From Ecdyonurus torrentis (lineage: Eukaryota; Arthropoda; Insecta; Ephemeroptera; Heptageniidae), in NCBI GenBank assembly GCA_949318235.1, contig OX439132.1:27219743-27283742 (forward strand): a stretch of 64,000 nt of DNA, in the 5' to 3' direction. This document shows, in pieces, positions 36,012-46,599 of this stretch (the stretch's first letter is position 1; each line of letters begins with the position of its first letter). Under the pieces are notes generated by a model, which searched no databases, had not been told where the DNA came from, and saw only the letters and a list, made by a program, of their open reading frames with translations. The position numbers and the translations under genes were made by a program.

Positions 36012-39006
36012 CAGACAAACAGATAATACTTCCAGAGAAACAGAGTATGTGTGTGTGGTGTGTGCCTTCATTAGCCTTTTCAAACTTAGAGAGTTTACAT
36101 TTCTCCAGGCATGAGTACTGTGCTAAAAGCTACCAATGTGTTTATTATCTCTGTGCCAGCAAGATTTCAACCAAAACTATAGGACATTATAGTAAGGATC
36201 GTGCTGGTTTCCTCTATTTTTCCTTTTAATTTTTGTCCAACAGTAATGGTTTATGTTCTATATTTCTTATATTTTGAGTATAATATGATTATAGGGGAGT
36301 TGAATATTATAATATGTTAATGTGTCTTAAGAAGTTCAGGGCCCTTACACCTTGAGAGCCCACCTGGTGATTCGCCAAGTATAAAAACTCGTACAAAAAA
36401 TAATAATAATAAGCAGCATGGGTTATATTACCTGGTATTAGTATTTTCTGCAGTGTTTATTTTGCTGTCCTGAGAGACAATCACAAGATAGCTTCTTGAC
36501 CACTGCATCATGCGTTTACGACCCTCTACTGCATAGCATGGACCTCTACCATCTGGTGTATAGCAGTAAATTGCCTTAAAAAAGGACATAAATACATAGA
36601 AGCATTAAATTAAGAGTTGTTGTTATAAGGCTCATATCTCGAACATTCAAAAGTTGGTCTGCTTTTTTGGTGACTAATGAAAGACATTAACAAAAGCTAC
36701 GCGTATGATGAACATTCAGAACCCTTGACTAACAGACACATTAAAAATAATAATAATGATGATGAGTCTTGTAGACTTTAAATTGCAAGGACTGTTAATT
36801 CAAAACTTTGCATAGAGAACTCCTACCATTCTTTTTATATGTATCTAAAGATCCATAATTTTAAAATATTTTGTATAAAAAAAAAATACAGGTGTGATTC
36901 ATTAAAGCACTTACAAGTTAGGTCACCTAATGGCCTTATAAATCCTGAGTCCATAGGATTTTCTTTGTTTAAGCATAAGAATTCTGAGAATTCCAGAGAC
37001 CCAAGTGCTTTGATGAATTGCGTCTGATAACTTTTAGTCAAATTATTATAGTATACATCATTTTTAGCCTTAATTGATTTAATGGGAATATTATAAAGCT
37101 GTGCACCTCTGGACAAAAGTTGCCAAACGATTTGTATGGCAATCGGGCAATCGTGCAGCCAGCAACCATACATACTATGTTATCTTTATGAGAAAATGCA
37201 GCTGACACCGCAGCCCCGTTCAGAAACTTTAGTCCAGAGGTGTACAACTGAACTTCATAATTGAAATCAAATATCCTCAAAAAATTGTTTATGCAATAGT
37301 TGATACAGTAATTATAAAAGATTTGATAGAAAAACACATAGATTAGGAAAAATTGGGGAATGGGAGATAGTATGAACTTACACTTACAAGGTAGAGAAAA
37401 TATTCTAACCCAGGCCGAAATTAAATTTATAAGCTTATGTAAGTGGCTCATTGCTTTCTACAGAGCAATATGAGCCACTTACATACACTTATAAATTTAA
37501 TTTCGGCCTGGGTTAGAATATTTTCTCTACCTCGCGTCTCTGTAAGTGTACTCTCAGTCTCATACTATCTTCCATTCCCCAATTTTTTCTAATCTATCTA
37601 TGTGTTTTTCTATCAACTCTTTTATAATTATTACTGTAGTTGAAATCAAAGTTTATTTGAATACTAATATTTTTACTTACATCATTTCTCCCAATCATAA
37701 AGTGAGTCTCTGGTGATGAATCTGATAAGACACTGCATTGTTTCTCACATCCCAAACCATCCAGATGTGCCTGTGAAAATGATTCAGAGTTAGCACAGAG
37801 AAACAACAACCCACAATCTTGAGATTGTACCTACCTTCTGTTCTTTATCCTTGATTGTGATATTGTAGTAGAGGACGAGATTAGTACTTGCTACAAATAA
37901 ATAAGACACACGAGATGTTGTTCTAAATGCAAGACCTGTAATTTCTGATGAGCTGTCTTTTAGAGTTGTTTGCTTACTAGCTCTTTCTCGCGTTATATCA
38001 CCTGGAAAATTTTTTTAAAAAAATAGTGTTTAAGTTTCAGAAAAAAATCAGGAAGCTATACATTTGTTTTAGTACAGAAAGTTATAAAATGGTAATATTG
38101 AGATAATTGAAAAATTTACATCACGTCAGATTCAGAGAAGTAAATAAGGTACATGTATATCCACCCATACTATCAAAATTAAATGTATTTTCTTAAAAAT
38201 AACTAAAAGTAAAAAGTATATAAACAATTGATGATATAATGAGCTTATATCAAACCTCTAATTAGAATGATTGTTCCATCAGAGAACCCTAGTGCCAGTA
38301 AATTTTGATGTTCGTGAACACACAACGCAGACACTGAGGCATTCTTGGTGGTAGGTGAGATTCTCGACACTCGTACACACATCGGCAACCCTTGTCTATC
38401 CAATCTCTCACAATCCCATACTTTCAACACTGCAGCACCACCTTCTTCTTCCTAAATGTAAACAAAAACAAGATAAAATTATTGATGGGGTTCACAGCTC
38501 TATATGTTGATAAAAACAATGACTTTACATTACATAGGTGTATGTATGTATATCCACTACATACTTACCCCGACAGTAACTAGAAGCCCAGTATGTTGTA
38601 ACTGCTGAGCTAAGCTTACTTTCTGCTCATGGGCTCTAAAAGTAATCACGTGAAATAATCTATTTACAAGGTGAATATTTCCTTCAGAGTCTCCAAACAC
38701 AAGCTGGCCATGACCGCTTGTAGCTGCCGTAACTTTAGCGCCCTGTTTAAATATGTGCATTAGTTTAAAATGAATGTACATGATTTTAAGTACAAAAAAT
38801 TAACAATGTATTTACCTTCAAAGCTTCGTTTATTTTTCCAGAATCTATATTTTTATTTAGCTCAAAGAAGTTGAAGCGCCGCCACTATAGTCAAAAAAAT
38901 AAATAAAAATTAGTTAGAAGCAAATTAGCACAAAAAAACTTCTTAAAAGATTTACTTCAACATTGAAAGTATCAAGTTGTAATATATTTACCTCCATAAA
39001 GGCCAT
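24910..39006 (-). CDS. VPS11: VPS11, core subunit of HOPS and CORVET, with extended NPF tail
   Basis: Central scaffold of the class C Vps complexes that tether endosomes and lysosomes. Twenty-one exons, 5' to 3': 39006-38992, 38884-38816, 38742-38569, 38451-38256, 38001-37835, 37770-37681, 36574-36432, 35687-35484, 35391-35238, 34930-34784, 34495-34307, 34187-34065, 34002-33886, 32950-32730, 32120-31948, 31369-31168, 30954-30859, 30259-30172, 29784-29649, 29339-29217, 25271-24910. All are GT-AG with consistent phases; total 1062 codons (human about 941). The N-terminal beta-propeller has GQLVFGDSEGNIHLV and ALGFSDGTIIL; then LEMLFKKN-like KLAMLFKKNLYDVAI, the CHCR solenoid with EPSYVIRKFLDSQ and HARHDWYLKIQLED; a coiled segment; and a C3H2C3 RING-H2 at about residues 804-842 (CNAC, CQHSFHQHC, CPVC). 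The human-like part ends at DYFGRGVFNQLTVLTDLP. Exons 20-21 add a serine/proline-rich acidic tail with SPQP repeats and NPF at residues 1019, 1032, 1042 and 1058. Exon 1 encodes only MAFME. Confidence 0.97.
25850..28384 (+). mobile_element. 5'-truncated non-LTR retrotransposon (LINE)
   Basis: Contains the reverse-transcriptase frame at 26031-28061, a 3' UTR and poly(A) runs at about 28148-28184 and 28350-28384. Just before the second run a stem-loop (28294-28321) pairs CCAACC with GGTTGG and AAGGC with GCCTT, as in the 3' hairpins known from L2/UnaL2-type LINEs. Orientation is opposite to VPS11. The 5' border is not clear. Confidence 0.75.
26031..28061 (+). CDS. LINE reverse transcriptase (truncated ORF2-type protein, open 676 codons)
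   Basis: Non-LTR reverse transcriptase, which copies element RNA at a nicked target. The first 60 or so residues (WCTDEIKFLMKDRDKYFQKF) match the linker that follows the endonuclease in jockey/CR1/L2-like ORF2 proteins; no endonuclease lies upstream, where the frame runs open to a stop at about 25905 without domain sequence. RT blocks: LIRPIYKGGDHKLYNNFRPV (about 225), FVDYSKAFDTIDHDLLL (about 305), CGIIQGGVLSAKFF (about 365, usually QGSxLGPxLF) and the catalytic MFADDLLM (about 400). The thumb/C-terminal part LYFSFVHPHILYGLLSYG and KILPIEEMFK is typical of the group. The two aspartates of FADD are intact and no stop or frameshift interrupts the frame, so decay is slight. Activity is doubtful without the endonuclease. 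The clade is not settled. Confidence 0.93.
   Translation: MNYFNCRKKKSCKIFFAKSEISNVWCTDEIKFLMKDRDKYFQKFKNSLHMPEYRIRYKKLRNKINFLINKEKNNYYHSKFVEIAGDIRKSWCFINQILGKENLNIDNIIIKYMSDVSSIKDIANNFVNHFVNSIEDVKINCNLILSENSLKFNSNLQSMYLPKLNEKRAVYIINLLSKKKGPGHDNIGVQDILFGGESLIQYLIRLTNMCIESSVYPDNLKLSLIRPIYKGGDHKLYNNFRPVAVSAFVDKFIQKHIELLLSDYLEEFNIINKNQYAYQKKKGTAKCLYDVSNFINEELEKGHHVLCLFVDYSKAFDTIDHDLLLKDLEEIGIRGPTLMLIANIIKNRQVAVKIKNIVSEIKIIKCGIIQGGVLSAKFFIIYVNKIFNLLKYCKAKMFADDLLMIAAHSNFEVANKMLQNDFDSVLEWSHDRKILINRKKTKVMHIFNKYTYTMQNIQLRAHTNKCLHNFTLNCNCEFVEQVNNYNYLGAIIDQTFDWDLHIMQLLNKLRSAIFKLKTVRSYVNEQTMRQLYFSFVHPHILYGLLSYGCTKSGKLWELKKMQIRILKILKKGNKLKSDLEYFKYFKILPIEEMFKCSFICENYFENSHGIPRTHIYSTRTAVTNPLFVPKIVNRFTERTKKFLLPKLWNQIPSELKSFANKNETKFNMKKFFLDNL
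29885..30165. mobile_element. Repeat-built MITE, family H (copy 2), VPS11 intron 18
   Basis: Copies of AAAATGTCTATCTCG in both orientations, centre GCGCCATCTACATTACGTTC, outer ends GACTTTGTTGCAAATC / TTCACAACAATATCGATATG. Its right edge lies within about 10 bp of the VPS11 exon 18 splice donor (30171). Confidence 0.75.
30403..30734. mobile_element. Foldback MITE, family A ends with type-3 core, VPS11 intron 17
   Basis: Ends TTGATAATCAAAGAAAAGG / CCTTTTCTTTGATTATCAA and GAAACCAACAAGCGCCTTA as in family A. The inner arms of about 100 bp (for example GGTTACACACATATTTACAA / TTGTAAATATGTGTGTAACC) look identical across a loop of about 22 bp at 30560-30581, pointing to a young insertion or to arm conversion. 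Confidence 0.85.
32315..32452. repeat. Hairpin repeat, VPS11 intron 14
   Basis: CGTCGGGTTAGAGCATAAAC and CGTGTATCTACAATAGCAGC on the left, mirrored by GCAGATACACAGTTTGTG and TTCTAACCCGAAACCCGACG on the right. Confidence 0.7.
32467..32711. mobile_element. hAT-like MITE, family F, with 8-bp target duplication
   Basis: Starts CAGTAGAGTAGCCAGGATTT and ends TCTGACAGAATACGCCCCTG. Flanks TTTGAGAA (32459-32466) and TTTGAGAG (32712-32719) match at 7 of 8 bases, the hAT target-site length. Inside, GTGACGTCA occurs twice and a long C run is followed by a G run. Confidence 0.8.
33285..33725. mobile_element. Decayed family A relative with a different inner hairpin, VPS11 intron 13
   Basis: Outer parts ACTGAAGATTTTGATGGCAC and CCGTTGCCCTAGATTTGTA recall the type-3 core at 30403. 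The centre is another hairpin: CAAAATAGACTATCTGCACT (33399) and AGTGCAGATAGTCTATTTTG (33521). Confidence 0.55.
35870..36236. mobile_element. Family A MITE with type-2 core and 49-bp A run, VPS11 intron 7
   Basis: Ends GGATTGAGAAAACCAGCAAA / GGATCGTGCTGGTTTCCTC. CTTGCTAGCACTGAAAT and AGTATGTGTGTGTGGTGTGTG match the core at 18632. An A homopolymer fills 35962-36010. Confidence 0.7.
37101..37246. mobile_element. Tc1/mariner-like MITE, family D, VPS11 intron 6
   Basis: Ends GTGCACCTCTGGACAAAAGT / CTTTAGTCCAGAGGTGTAC, with the shared inner TATGTTATCTTTATGAGAAAA seen at 6780. Confidence 0.75.
37304..37638. mobile_element. 335-bp hairpin MITE, VPS11 intron 6
   Basis: TIRs TACAGTAATTATAAAAG / TTTATAATTATTACTGTA. 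Arms of about 150 bp include AGAGAAAATATTCTAACCC / GGGTTAGAATATTTTCTCT around TGAGCCACTTACATAC. A half-copy with AGAGAAAATATTCAAACCC lies at 8690-8800. Confidence 0.8.
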
Positions 39007-39356
39007 TTTTACCACAAAATAATTAAATTATTGCTAAAATTATTTTTTTTCCACACCCACAATTATACCAGCTGATTATGACAGATACAAAATTCATTTG
39101 TCTTTTCTTACACAACACCGCGAAAAAATTTGAATTTTTTTTTTCGTCTCGTCCCACGTTTAGAGATAACCACGTCAGTTTTATAGTTCAGTACGCAGTA
39201 CGCAGTCGTCGTACGTATTATTGTCTCCGTCTGCTTTTATTAATTGATTTGTGTTTGAATATTAAACAAAAAAAGAACTGCAGGGCACCAAAGTGCAGGG
39301 AGCGATCAGAAACCGTGAAAAAGGGGTCTCTGCGAAGGGGGAGGGGGGGAGATAGC
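39007..39356. promoter_or_regulatory. VPS11 upstream region, possibly bidirectional
   Basis: 350 bp between the VPS11 start codon (minus) and an ATG in a CpG-containing island on the plus strand. It contains ACGCAGTACGCAGTCGTCGTACG near 39190. No clear TATA box. Confidence 0.4.
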
Positions 39357-39440
39357 ATGACGTCTTCGGGAGATCTGACGTCCGCACGTCGATCGAGGAC
39401 GGATCGAGGCTTGATCGAGGACCTAAAGGAAGAGATCATG
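39357..39440 (+). CDS. Candidate first coding exon of an unidentified gene, divergent from VPS11
   Basis: Not recognised. In a locally CpG-rich patch within very AT-rich DNA, an ATG opens a 28-codon stretch, MTSSGDLTSARRSRTDRGLI then EDLKEEIM, ending at a usable donor ATG|GTAGTC in phase 0. The stretch is charged and helix-prone at its end and reads more like protein than its surroundings. The frame would otherwise stop 20 codons later. No downstream exon could be linked inside the window. It could equally be a non-coding first exon or chance. Confidence 0.3.
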
Positions 39441-41337
39441 GTAGTCGCCCCCTCGCCATCCCATCCATTGTCCATTGCACACCTTTCAATTCAATGTCTC
39501 TAATTTAGGGAGTTATTTTATTTCATATTCTAATAGATATAATATATGACTCGAATTTCTAATATTTTGAGTTCATAAAGTATTTATAATTAATTTCTTA
39601 ATGTCGCAAAAGACTTTCGAGACTTTTTCCTATGTCCACATTCCACATGCATAAGTTGCCACCCGTGACCCGTGATGTCATTTTTTATTTTCAAAAATCA
39701 ATTAAAGATATAAGTAAAATTAAAAATAAAATAATAATAATAAAAAATAAAGAAAGTTGAAGATGTCAATCGATTTAGACCAAAATGCTCTCTAAAATGA
39801 AATAAAATTACCCCCTAAATTATTATTACTATTTTTGGTCTTCCTCATTCATAATTCATTTCATTTAACATGTGAAATTTGGGTGCGCATTGCTCCGCGA
39901 TTTGCATTCGTTCTACACTGCATGCTGCATGCGGTCGAACGTTATAACGTTTCCTCACATTGCATATCGAAGCGCAGACTCATATGCAATCAATATAATG
40001 AATAATAAGTACAAACAACGTTCAATAATCACAATACAACCCGTCTAGTATGAGAAATTAAATTTAAATAATGAATACAAATATAATGAAATGACTATAC
40101 ATAACATAAGCAATAATAATAATGCAAAGAAATGATTGCCTGCAATCTGTCGTGATCTAAAAAATTTGAAAAAAAATGCACCATGTACTTATAAAATGTC
40201 CACAATGGGATTGTGTAATTCTATTATATTATAAGTAAATTTGACTCACAGTTTCATTTTCATTGCATGATAGGGAGAAAAGGAGGAAAATAAAAAATAA
40301 ATGTTTGTCGTCAAAAAATGTCAGATAAAACAATGCTTTAAAATAATTTTTGAGCACGAAAAATTATGTTGTAACGACTTCATCGCATATATAATTAACC
40401 CATATTCTATTTTTTATGGCGGCTATTTTAATAAAAATGCACCACTATAATTGGTACAGTAACAAAAATAGAAGTTGAAATACTTACATTATAATTTCTT
40501 ATGTATTTATTATAAAATATTTTATTTTACACACTATGGTAATCAAAAGATTGCGTTTTCTCAAGTTAAAGCGCCTACAAGTTATGCAACTCTTCGATCA
40601 CAAATATTATTCTGGTTGCATATAGAAACTTTTATAAGGTGCAAAAATGTGGCGTAGGCCAATAATAAATTATACAAGAAACTAATTAAAAAATGAACTA
40701 AAGCAACACAATAATAATAACACAACTACATAATAAAGGTAACAGAATAATACTAATATTTATTTTTATAAATTTAAAATGTATAATATAAAAAAAAAAA
40801 ATCAATTTTCAATTATTTCAAAGTTTTTTTTTGTCAAACATTTTACATAATATATGGTAAGGCACAAGTAATTAAACCATCGGCCGTCTCAACCCCAAAA
40901 TATTTTATAAAAGTACAAGAAAATATATTATAGTTTTTTTTTTTTTTTTTTTTTTGTTATACAAGATTCTTAAACGTTGCACAAATAAGGACAAAAAGAA
41001 CAGCTGCAGTAAAGTTACTACAACTACCGCACCAAATCAAGTGTGCAAAGTCACATATAGAACAGACACATTTTTTTTTTAATTATAACATATGAAGTAA
41101 AATATATATAGAAAATTAAAAGCATACCCTAACTATAATAATTGTTTTTCTTAAATATAATACACATAAAGCAAAATTAGAAAGGTTGAAAACGAGGAAT
41201 GTTTAACTTTTAATTTCTAACATTACGAATTTTATTTAAATATAAACCTAAGCACATTATGAATAAATATAGGTTTAAGAGAAGGAAATATCTATAGGCC
41301 TATAGAATATTCTGATTTTTTTTTATAATATATATAT

Positions 41338-41400
<63 letters not shown>
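41338..41400. repeat. TA dinucleotide microsatellite
   Basis: About 28 TA units. Confidence 0.9.
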
Positions 41401-42489
41401 ATATGTTATATACTTCTCAGCTTTAATGTAATTAAATTCACACAATAATGATGCACGTACCCCACATTCTTTTGCGACCACTTTTTTTAATAATTTTTAT
41501 AACCCACTATCTAATTTACATCTCTTGTTTGTAATAATATGTGTCAGCATTATCATTTTCAAGTGTGACGTCACTCTATTAGTCATGCTCAGTTGACAAA
41601 ACAACAAGCCACTTTTATAAAAATTACGTTCAAATAAATATTATCTTTATATATTTTATTATTACTTTGCATTTATTATTATTATTATGGGACTATTTTA
41701 GTTTCAAGATAACTTCTTGTATCTGAAGGGATTTTTTAATTGTTTAATATACCTATAGGGTATGCCTTTATTATTTTCTTGATATTTTACGTGCGTTCTG
41801 AAAACTTTATATTATATACACACAACACATACTGTCGTAAAAGTGCCGATCAATCTAAAAATAGAAGTAATAAAAAAAGCACCTACTCATTAAAGAAAAC
41901 TTTAGTAAAATGCTGTTTTCTATTTTAACATTAAATAACTTTTTTTTTTTTTTTGATCAAAAAATTGTAATCATAAACATAGAAATTTAGTGAGAATAAT
42001 TGAAAACTAGAAAGAATATTGAAGAACAAAAATAGAACTAATAGAAAAAACTCAAATTTTGTTAATTTTGATTGTGATAAAGTAAGTAACCAATTTCATA
42101 TGATATGCATAGAGAGTTTTATAGCCATTTATGTATATTTTGATAATGTTTGTAATTATATAAGTACTGAGAAATAATGGCTTGGCCTAATATATTAACA
42201 ATTCAATAATAATATTTTTTTTATGTTTAATTCTTATTTTATTACAAAACTCTGGCAATATAATTATGTTCAAATATGTCAGAGGACCATGTAAGTGGGT
42301 GTATACTTTTTATGGCCTCTCAATAAAAATCATTTATTATTATTGTTAATTAAAAATTATGATGATAAATTGTTTTATTTTACATGGATTTAGTCAGCAT
42401 TGTTTTAACACAAATGTCGAATGCTTTTTACCGGAGGTGACATGCTGACGTGTAACCGAATCAGTGACTAGCGGGAAAACAACAAGGGG

Positions 42490-42812
42490 CCTCTATAATT
42501 TCTAATGTTCTAGAAGGGTGTTTGCGAATGACTGGAGCAAATTAATAATATTGCTCAGCATAGAACAAAGTTTTTTTTGGCTATTATCTTTGAAAAATTA
42601 TAGTTAATTGTTATGTTTATAGTATTATTTTGCTCGCATACTTGAAATCCTAATTCAACCTATTAACAGCATCTATATGCTCTCATCTCATAATATATTC
42701 CTAACTATTTTTAAACTGCAAAATGTGTAATTTTTTCATAACCGGACCATGTTATTTAGTTCTCACATAATGGTATCGACTTTAATATGAATGCAACCAC
42801 CCTATAGCATTG
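42490..42812. mobile_element. MITE family G copy, reverse orientation
   Basis: Contains ATTCAACCTATTAACAGCA and AACATTAGAAATTATAG-type ends; the right end ATGAATGCAACCACCCTAT mirrors the left end at 3275. Strongly diverged. Confidence 0.5.
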
Positions 42813-44309
42813 CAAGATCATCCTTTAAAATAAGCGATTTTAGAGAATACTGCTGCAGTTAAAATGAAAAAAAAATTAAATGATGCATACGCTTTTTCAT
42901 GTTTTAAGAGTATAAAATTTGCCCCAAAATGTTCACGATTAATAGATTGATTTAAGTTATGCTGTTTGATATGGGAATATCAAACCCACATTTTATTTTT
43001 GTTAATAAAAAAAAAATTTAAAAAAACTTCAATAGAAAATAATGCATTATCGATGAATATTAAATAAAAGTACAATGTACCTATATAAATATTATAATAA
43101 AATATATTCACAAGGTGTTCAGCATGCTTACACGTGTATATTGTTTGACAAAAGTATTGTTGTCCATGCTAGAGATTGAGCAGACATGAAGATATCAGGA
43201 AGCTATAGGTTATGTCAAGGGCTAAGAAATATAATATAGAGATGGGGGTGTACTGCTTTATGCGTATAACGTGGATTGCCACGTGCGGCTGCTGGGCTGC
43301 TTTGTAAGACGTCGAGCTCGAGACACTATACCTTTTAGATCGATTAAGACAGCTCCATTGTCTATACGGCATATTGTTTTGTGTTGTTGTTTAACCAACT
43401 TTGGCTTCTTATTCAAAATATTATGCTATACACATAATTTTTTTTCTTTATATCAAATATATTTTGTAAATTGTAAAACATCTTTAAGAACCATTTAATT
43501 TTTGAAAAAAAAAAACATGTTCTTTTCAGAATGACACACTCTTGAAAAAAGAAAGTAATATATTAAAAAATATATAACTTTATTTGAAGTTTTCAATTCC
43601 ATTTTAAAATACATTGTGTAAAAATATTTTCAAGTCATTAAGAAATAAGATAAAATTACCAAGTTTTATAAATTTAAGATTAAAATTGGAATGTTCTCCG
43701 GTGATAATTTTTTGACAACAAATTTTATGGACTGTGGCCTGCTCACATTTCATGAAGTTATGCTTGCACTATGCAATGAATTTGATTATATGCATTAAAA
43801 TTTAATAGCTTTCATTAATGCATTGCTATAATTGTAACGTATATGGACAGGACTTAAAGTACATAAGACTGATGTATCCATGTATCCATCGGCATCTTAA
43901 TTTTTCTGGTCTGAGTTTACTTAAGAGGATGGTTTCGAAATGCTATAATAAGAAAATTACTAAGAAAGAGTGCATGCATGCACTGCATGTTATATAGCAC
44001 AAAATAAATTTATAACATATTATATATTATGGTTATGTTATATTACTTCCAAATATCAATTCCATATAGTCAAAACTGTCGGAAATACAGCAAATCTGTA
44101 TAAATTTCATTTCTTCGTATTATAGATGATTGTCATTCGTAATAAATTAATTTCATTTTACGTGCTTGAATGGAAAAATACAGAGAAGTTGCTGTGTTTT
44201 TCTTTTGTCTTAAAGAAAAGGTGCGCGTGGTTTGCCTCGTGCCAGCAAAATCTTAAAGAAAGCGAAGTTTTTATTATGAGAAGAAAAGGCAGGCGTATTT
44301 TTACATTAG

Positions 44310-44432
44310 TGGTTCACGTGTCTTCTCATGCTGGCAAAAAAAAAAAAAAACTTTGACATTTTTCCTACAATAGCATATTTTGAGCACGTGCGTATGTTTC
44401 ACAAAACATATTTGCAGTACATAGCACGTGTT
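44310..44432. promoter_or_regulatory. Cluster of three CACGTG E-boxes
   Basis: CACGTG at 44314, 44385 and 44425 within about 120 bp. It could bind bHLH factors; function is inferred only from motif density. Confidence 0.25.
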
Positions 44433-46404
44433 ATGCAAAAAACAAAAACAAAAAATGCAAATGACTGCTATATTATCTAGTAATTGATCTAAAATTTTAC
44501 TGAACAAGTTTTATGGAAATGTTATTTTTGATTTTGCGTGGTTTATTGTTGAGTTTAATTAAGGTGAAAAATTTGCTTATAATATCAAATTAAAATGTAA
44601 AAGTTCTAAAAATAAAATTTGAAACCCTTATACTTACTATTAAAAATAATAATAATAATTATCACAAAAAATACAATAATGATGAAAAAAAATAGTGAAA
44701 TATTCTTAACAGTATACTATAAAGAACATGATGAAAGATAAAGTTGTTTTTGTATATAAAACTAAAACTTTGTAAACTAAATACATTTAACTAGTATATA
44801 ATTAAATACAATTGCAGTTTATCATAATTTGAACATAAAGACACTACATATTCAAATTTCAGCTGATGTCAATACTTATGTGTATAATAATGTATTTTTG
44901 TCCATCCCACGTTTCTCTTACTGTGAGGGGAGATTTATATTTAGCAACCAATTCATTAGAAATACATATACACTCACTTTGGAGGCTAAATTTGTACACA
45001 TATATACTATAGGTAGGGTGGATATTAATAAAACAATATGAAAACATGCATTATTCACAAAATTAGAAAATTATTTCATTATCTCAAGGGTATAAAAAAT
45101 ATATGCAATTTTCTCTTGTTCACGTGGGATTACAGCTTATTATCGGGAGAAAAAAGCTTTAGAACTTAATGAGAATTTTAAACTTTCTTATCATTTTGCA
45201 TTAAGTGAAGCAAATTTTTTTTTTAATTCAGATTACAGATGGTTATCCATTTTTTTAATTTTTTATATGTGATCATGCATAATTTCAGATAGAATGGTAT
45301 AATATTAAAACAATGATGTTAAATGCACCTTTTTTGAAATATGTGTTATAAAATAAATTTGAAGTTTTTGCTTGATATTAAAACAAAAAGTTGAGAGAGG
45401 GAGAGAGAAAGAGAGAGAGCAAATAATTATAATTTTACATGTTCATATATATTATTTGCAAAAAAAAAAAAAAAAAAAATCCAGTGTATTAAAAAATATG
45501 TTTAAAATCTTTGAAGAATGATCTAACTTTTTATTCCTATTTTTTTTATTCTTATATTTATTTTTTTGTAACATACTTAAACGTACTTATTTTTTTAAGT
45601 CTTAATTAACATTTAATTTAAAAGTTCAAAAAAATAAAGTAAAACCTTTCATTATAATTCATTTTAACTTTAAATCTCTTTTTGGCGTCAAGAAAATGGA
45701 AATGGAAAGTTTTTCCACAGAAGTCTTTAAGATGCCTCGGTTTTTCAAAAAAAACAACATATTTTTATCATTTTGTGAAATTTAATAACTGTTTTGGTGT
45801 TGTCTTTGCTTGATATACCACGTAAAAATTAACAATCCTGTTGAAGCTCAGTCTTAAGTCGTATATTAATAACTTTTCTTCTTTAGAGAGAATGTAAATT
45901 AAAGAAACTTCTGGATCGACACAAACAAAAAACAGTCTATACAAGTAGGTGCATATGAGAATGAGATTATTCAACCTACGCATGTGTAATAAACCTGTTG
46001 ATGTAAATTGTTTATATTTGTTTATCACGACAGTTTTATTTATATAATTATAGTTTCTAGCAAGTCTCTAGAAATTAAATTCTTAAATTCAAAGAAATTT
46101 GCAGCCTTTTTTGTATATTTTGCCATTTCTATCTCTCTCATTCCCTGCAGTCGTTATAATTAAACTGCCTTCTATGACGTTATACATGAAGTAGAATTTA
46201 TAGTTAGTTTATTAGTTTAGTTTATTTAGTTTTATTTACTGTTCTTAAATAAATTGAAATATTAATAAATTATTATACGCGTACAAAATTGTAACTGTAG
46301 TTCTGAAATTTATATTTGCTAAATACTTTGTGAAACAAAAAGCATGGAAAATTATTCGAAAATTGCGAATAAGCTCGTTCTGTAAAGTAAAGTGAATCTC
46401 AATA

Positions 46405-46591
46405 ACAGTGATTGGCTGACCAACAAATTAAGACACATTCATTGGTTGATCTTGTTTTTTGAGCCGATAAAAGTGAGTCACATATTGAGACTGGAACCTC
46501 TTTTTGGGAAGTTTCTTTCATTCTTATCAAGTTCAAAGTTCTAAAAGAAGAAATAACAATGATCGACTATATGTATAAACGTAGTAAACAG
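46405..46591 (+). promoter_or_regulatory. Promoter-like segment with short candidate first exon
   Basis: Two inverted CCAAT boxes (ATTGG at 46411 and 46441), a TATA-like GATAAAAG at 46466-46473, then about 90 bp later an ATG (46559) opening MIDYMYKRSKQ and ending in a donor CAG|GTAACG at 46591. The spacing fits a classical Pol II promoter with a short coding first exon in phase 0. The gene it would feed is not visible in the window. Confidence 0.35.
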
Positions 46592-46599
46592 GTAACGAC

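Larger units (their letters stand above)
39520..44100. other. Gene-free AT-rich stretch
   Basis: Contains A/T homopolymers, a TA microsatellite (41338-41396), a reversed family G MITE (about 42490-42812), a TGACGTCA octamer at 41566, and a slightly more complex patch at 43165-43380 whose frames match nothing I know. No gene supported. Confidence 0.6.

Noticed and set aside
39078..39356. Upstream part of the 141-codon plus-strand frame starting at 39078
   Set aside because: Low-complexity, Phe/Leu-rich and likely 5' flank; only the part from the ATG at 39357 looks possibly coding.
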